Of a DNA stretch of 64,000 nucleotides, positions 61,725 through 64,000 are shown piece by piece. How positions within the stretch are numbered: the stretch's first letter is position 1; the number at the start of each line of letters is the position of its first letter. The DNA comes from Lutjanus erythropterus (lineage: Eukaryota > Chordata > Actinopteri > Lutjaniformes > Lutjanidae): contig CM034595.1 in the NCBI GenBank assembly GCA_020091685.1, positions 19,825,564 through 19,889,563 of the forward strand. Direction: 5' to 3'. The notes under the pieces are model-generated. The model saw only the letters and a program-made list of their open reading frames with translations. It had not been told where the DNA came from and ran no database searches. The position numbers were made by a program, and so were the translations under genes.

Positions 61725-64000
61725 CTGAAGAAAGAAAGAGAAGAAAAAGTTGAAGTGTAAACAGACAGCTCTCTCCCTATGTTTCTATGTGACATTGTCG
61801 TACACCTGCACACAACACCTGATCACTTCATGTTTCCTCTGAGCCTTGCTCCACTGAGAGTGAGTAACGTTTGGGTTGGTGGAGAGTGAAGGGGAAAATA
61901 ACGTTAGAAGAAAACCTTTAGAGAAAAAGCAGGAATTTGTTCATTCATTTAGTTTATAATGGAGGAAAAAAGTTCAGAGAAGAAATCAAGCTCAGTAGCA
62001 TAGTGAAAGTGAGGCTCGCAGGGAACCAATCTAAACCGGATGATGTCATTATTCGAAGGCCATTACATTGTGCAATCAACCCTTACTTCATAATAATACT
62101 GTAGGGTACAGCGAAAAAAAGTTGTCTATTTCCACTTTAAAACTGAGTCAAACAGATGTGGAAGTGAGACAGTGGAAGTCAGTACAAAGAGACAAGAGAC
62201 AAGAGGAAGAAAGAAAGACAGGACTTGCAAGTAACACGACTTTGTCTTTTTTGGGGAATAAAATGCTCATCATCTGTAGGATTGAGCGTGGCAATGAAAA
62301 GATAACATCATGACATGGAAATAGTGTATTTAGCAATGTCATGTAGTGTTTGGAAGGTAATCGATATTTGGATTTGTGGTGGTGAAGTGGGCGATGTGGT
62401 TTGAGAGGCTTCTGTTTGACATTTTTGTGCTTTTTACTGTGATTCTGGATCTCTGCCACAGACTGTGTAAAACAAGGATATAGTTACTGAAATGTCATCC
62501 ACAGGTTTCTGAAGAGTCGTTTTGAAGTGTGGTGGTTCTGGCTGTTACCATCTTGGCAATGTCTGACTCCAGCTAACTCCTAGCTAATCCAAAAATGGTC
62601 AAAGATGTGGAGTGTGAGTGGAGCTGAGGTGGCCGAATGAAGAGGCAACCTAACAGCTACCCACCCAAACGCAAATACGCAACCAAGTTTGTTTTTTGTT
62701 AACTGTGCTTCAACACATCAACACTGGAGTTATAGAAGAAATCACTGCTGTATAGTTGCACATAGAATTACATTTATTTATACATCAGTGGACTAATTTG
62801 CCTAATTTTGGCAAATCTTTAGGTTGTTCTCTGGAAACACAGGCTGAAGGAACCTTTTAGTCTCTTGAAAAGTTCCTGAAACTAAATGTTCCAGGTACTT
62901 GGGTGGAAATGTGACTTAAGAAGCATGTCATGTCCTGTTTGTTTTATTTGTACAAAATGCAACACGTAAAAACAACACACGTAAAGACAACATTCCCCTT
63001 ATACAATGGTTTATGTCCCAAGCAGTCTCCCTTTGTTGCCTGGAAAGGGACAGATTAAAGAGTAGAATCAATCTTCTCATCTTGGCATGTAAATATAAGT
63101 AACTACTATATAACTTTATGTCAACATTATTAAGCAATGTTGGCTGACGTACTGTATTTTAGCAAATCTAGGATCAGTGAATCAATGAAACAAATTAGGC
63201 AATCCTTCTGTAAGAAGACACTGAAATTAGAGCGCACTTAAAGCTGCAGCAGTAGAGAGAAACAAGTAAACACTGATAGCGTTGCCTGACATAAATTACA
63301 GCAGGTGCAACATGACCGCCACACTCAAATCAGTCCCCCATCACGCCCGGACCCCACCTCCCTTATCGTTACTGAACCACTGCTCCAACTCTGCAGCTCT
63401 GACAGAGATAAGACTTGTTGCCCGAGTTGCTTTCTGGCTGCAGCTCTTGCAACACGATGCTGCCGTTTCTGCTGCTGCTGTGGTTTGTTTTTTGCAAGCT
63501 ATTACAGGCGCACACTCACACACACATGTAAGCACACTCCCTGTTCATTGGCTCTGGAAAGATTTCCAAAGACCCTGAGAGATACAAAAAATCCGATGCA
63601 TGTCAGAAAGAACAAAAGCACATAATCACTCGGATATTTATATTGCCTATAAATGGATGAAATGCAGATGTAGACTGCTGAGTGTCGATGGAAGAAAAAC
63701 TTTTACAGATGTGTTTTATGGGCTTTTGACTCAGGAAACATCTTACATGGAGCAGCTATTTAAACCCTGCCTGTTCCTTGCATAAACTGTTATGTTATAT
63801 GAGAAGAGTGAAAACATGCAGATAAAGGTTACTATTTTGGGCTATTTTCACAGCGATTGCTTCTAAATGTTTTTCCGGCCTTCCTAAATGTTTCAGGAAA
63901 GGAGCGATCAGAATAGGCAGAGGGAATAAGTGGAAAGAGAGATTAAGAGTGATAGAAGGAAGGGGGGAAAAAATCGTTAATCCTGTGCTGCTGCAGAGGA
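61725..64000 (-). other. deptor: last intron of deptor (partial)
   Basis: Region upstream of the last deptor exon on the minus strand. No further deptor exon was recognised on reading it. It holds short open frames without similarity I recognise, a few A-rich and CA-rich tracts (for example around 63516-63525) and no clear transposon. The intron continues beyond the window. Confidence 0.6.

Noticed and set aside
1-64000. Retroviral, LTR or Polinton-like copies, CRISPR arrays, tRNA or rRNA genes
   Set aside because: None recognised on reading both strands; short or very decayed copies could have been missed.

Overview
The window looks like ordinary nuclear DNA of a ray-finned fish, probably a percomorph teleost. 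Coding sequence is sparse and split into short exons with GT-AG introns. The non-coding DNA is full of CA/GA microsatellites and of short DNA-transposon families (TTAA-flanked MITEs, hAT MITEs, a Tc1-like remnant, a LINE tail) that are typical of fish. There are no operons, CRISPR arrays or prokaryotic features, and I saw no endogenous retrovirus or Polinton-like copy.

Two genes can be supported, both on the minus strand. (1) The 5' part of col14a1 (collagen XIV alpha 1, undulin) is seen as four coding exons: signal peptide (39649-39556), first half of the N-terminal fibronectin III domain (22131-22015), second half of that domain (13894-13751), and an acidic linker before the first von Willebrand A domain (13016-12921). 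Reading phase is kept across all junctions, giving about 150 residues. The vWA exons are not found and should lie beyond position 1. (2) The last coding exon of deptor (61724-61602) encodes the last 40 residues of its PDZ domain and the stop codon. The rest of deptor lies beyond position 64000. In human 8q24.12 DEPTOR and COL14A1 are neighbours in the same order and orientation, so both identifications support each other.

Layout: 1-12920 is col14a1 intron; 12921-39671 holds the col14a1 exons and three introns (0.7, 8.1 and 17.4 kb); 39672-61601 is the col14a1 upstream region, its non-coding first exon(s) and the deptor 3' UTR/downstream region. Two GC- and CpG-rich blocks with GA repeats (about 42.27-42.9 kb and 53.4-53.73 kb) are candidate promoters. 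61725-64000 is the last deptor intron. Most other open frames arise from microsatellites, pyrimidine tracts or transposon remnants.

I did not find a new biological system. The points most worth a second look are structural: two nested transposon insertions that can be dated relative to each other by their target-site duplications, a perfect 17-bp inverted repeat with a 3-nt spacer, a roughly 68-bp AC repeat 22 bp inside a col14a1 intron next to a splice donor, a minisatellite inside a MITE, a foldback element just downstream of the deptor stop codon, and two competing promoter candidates for col14a1.
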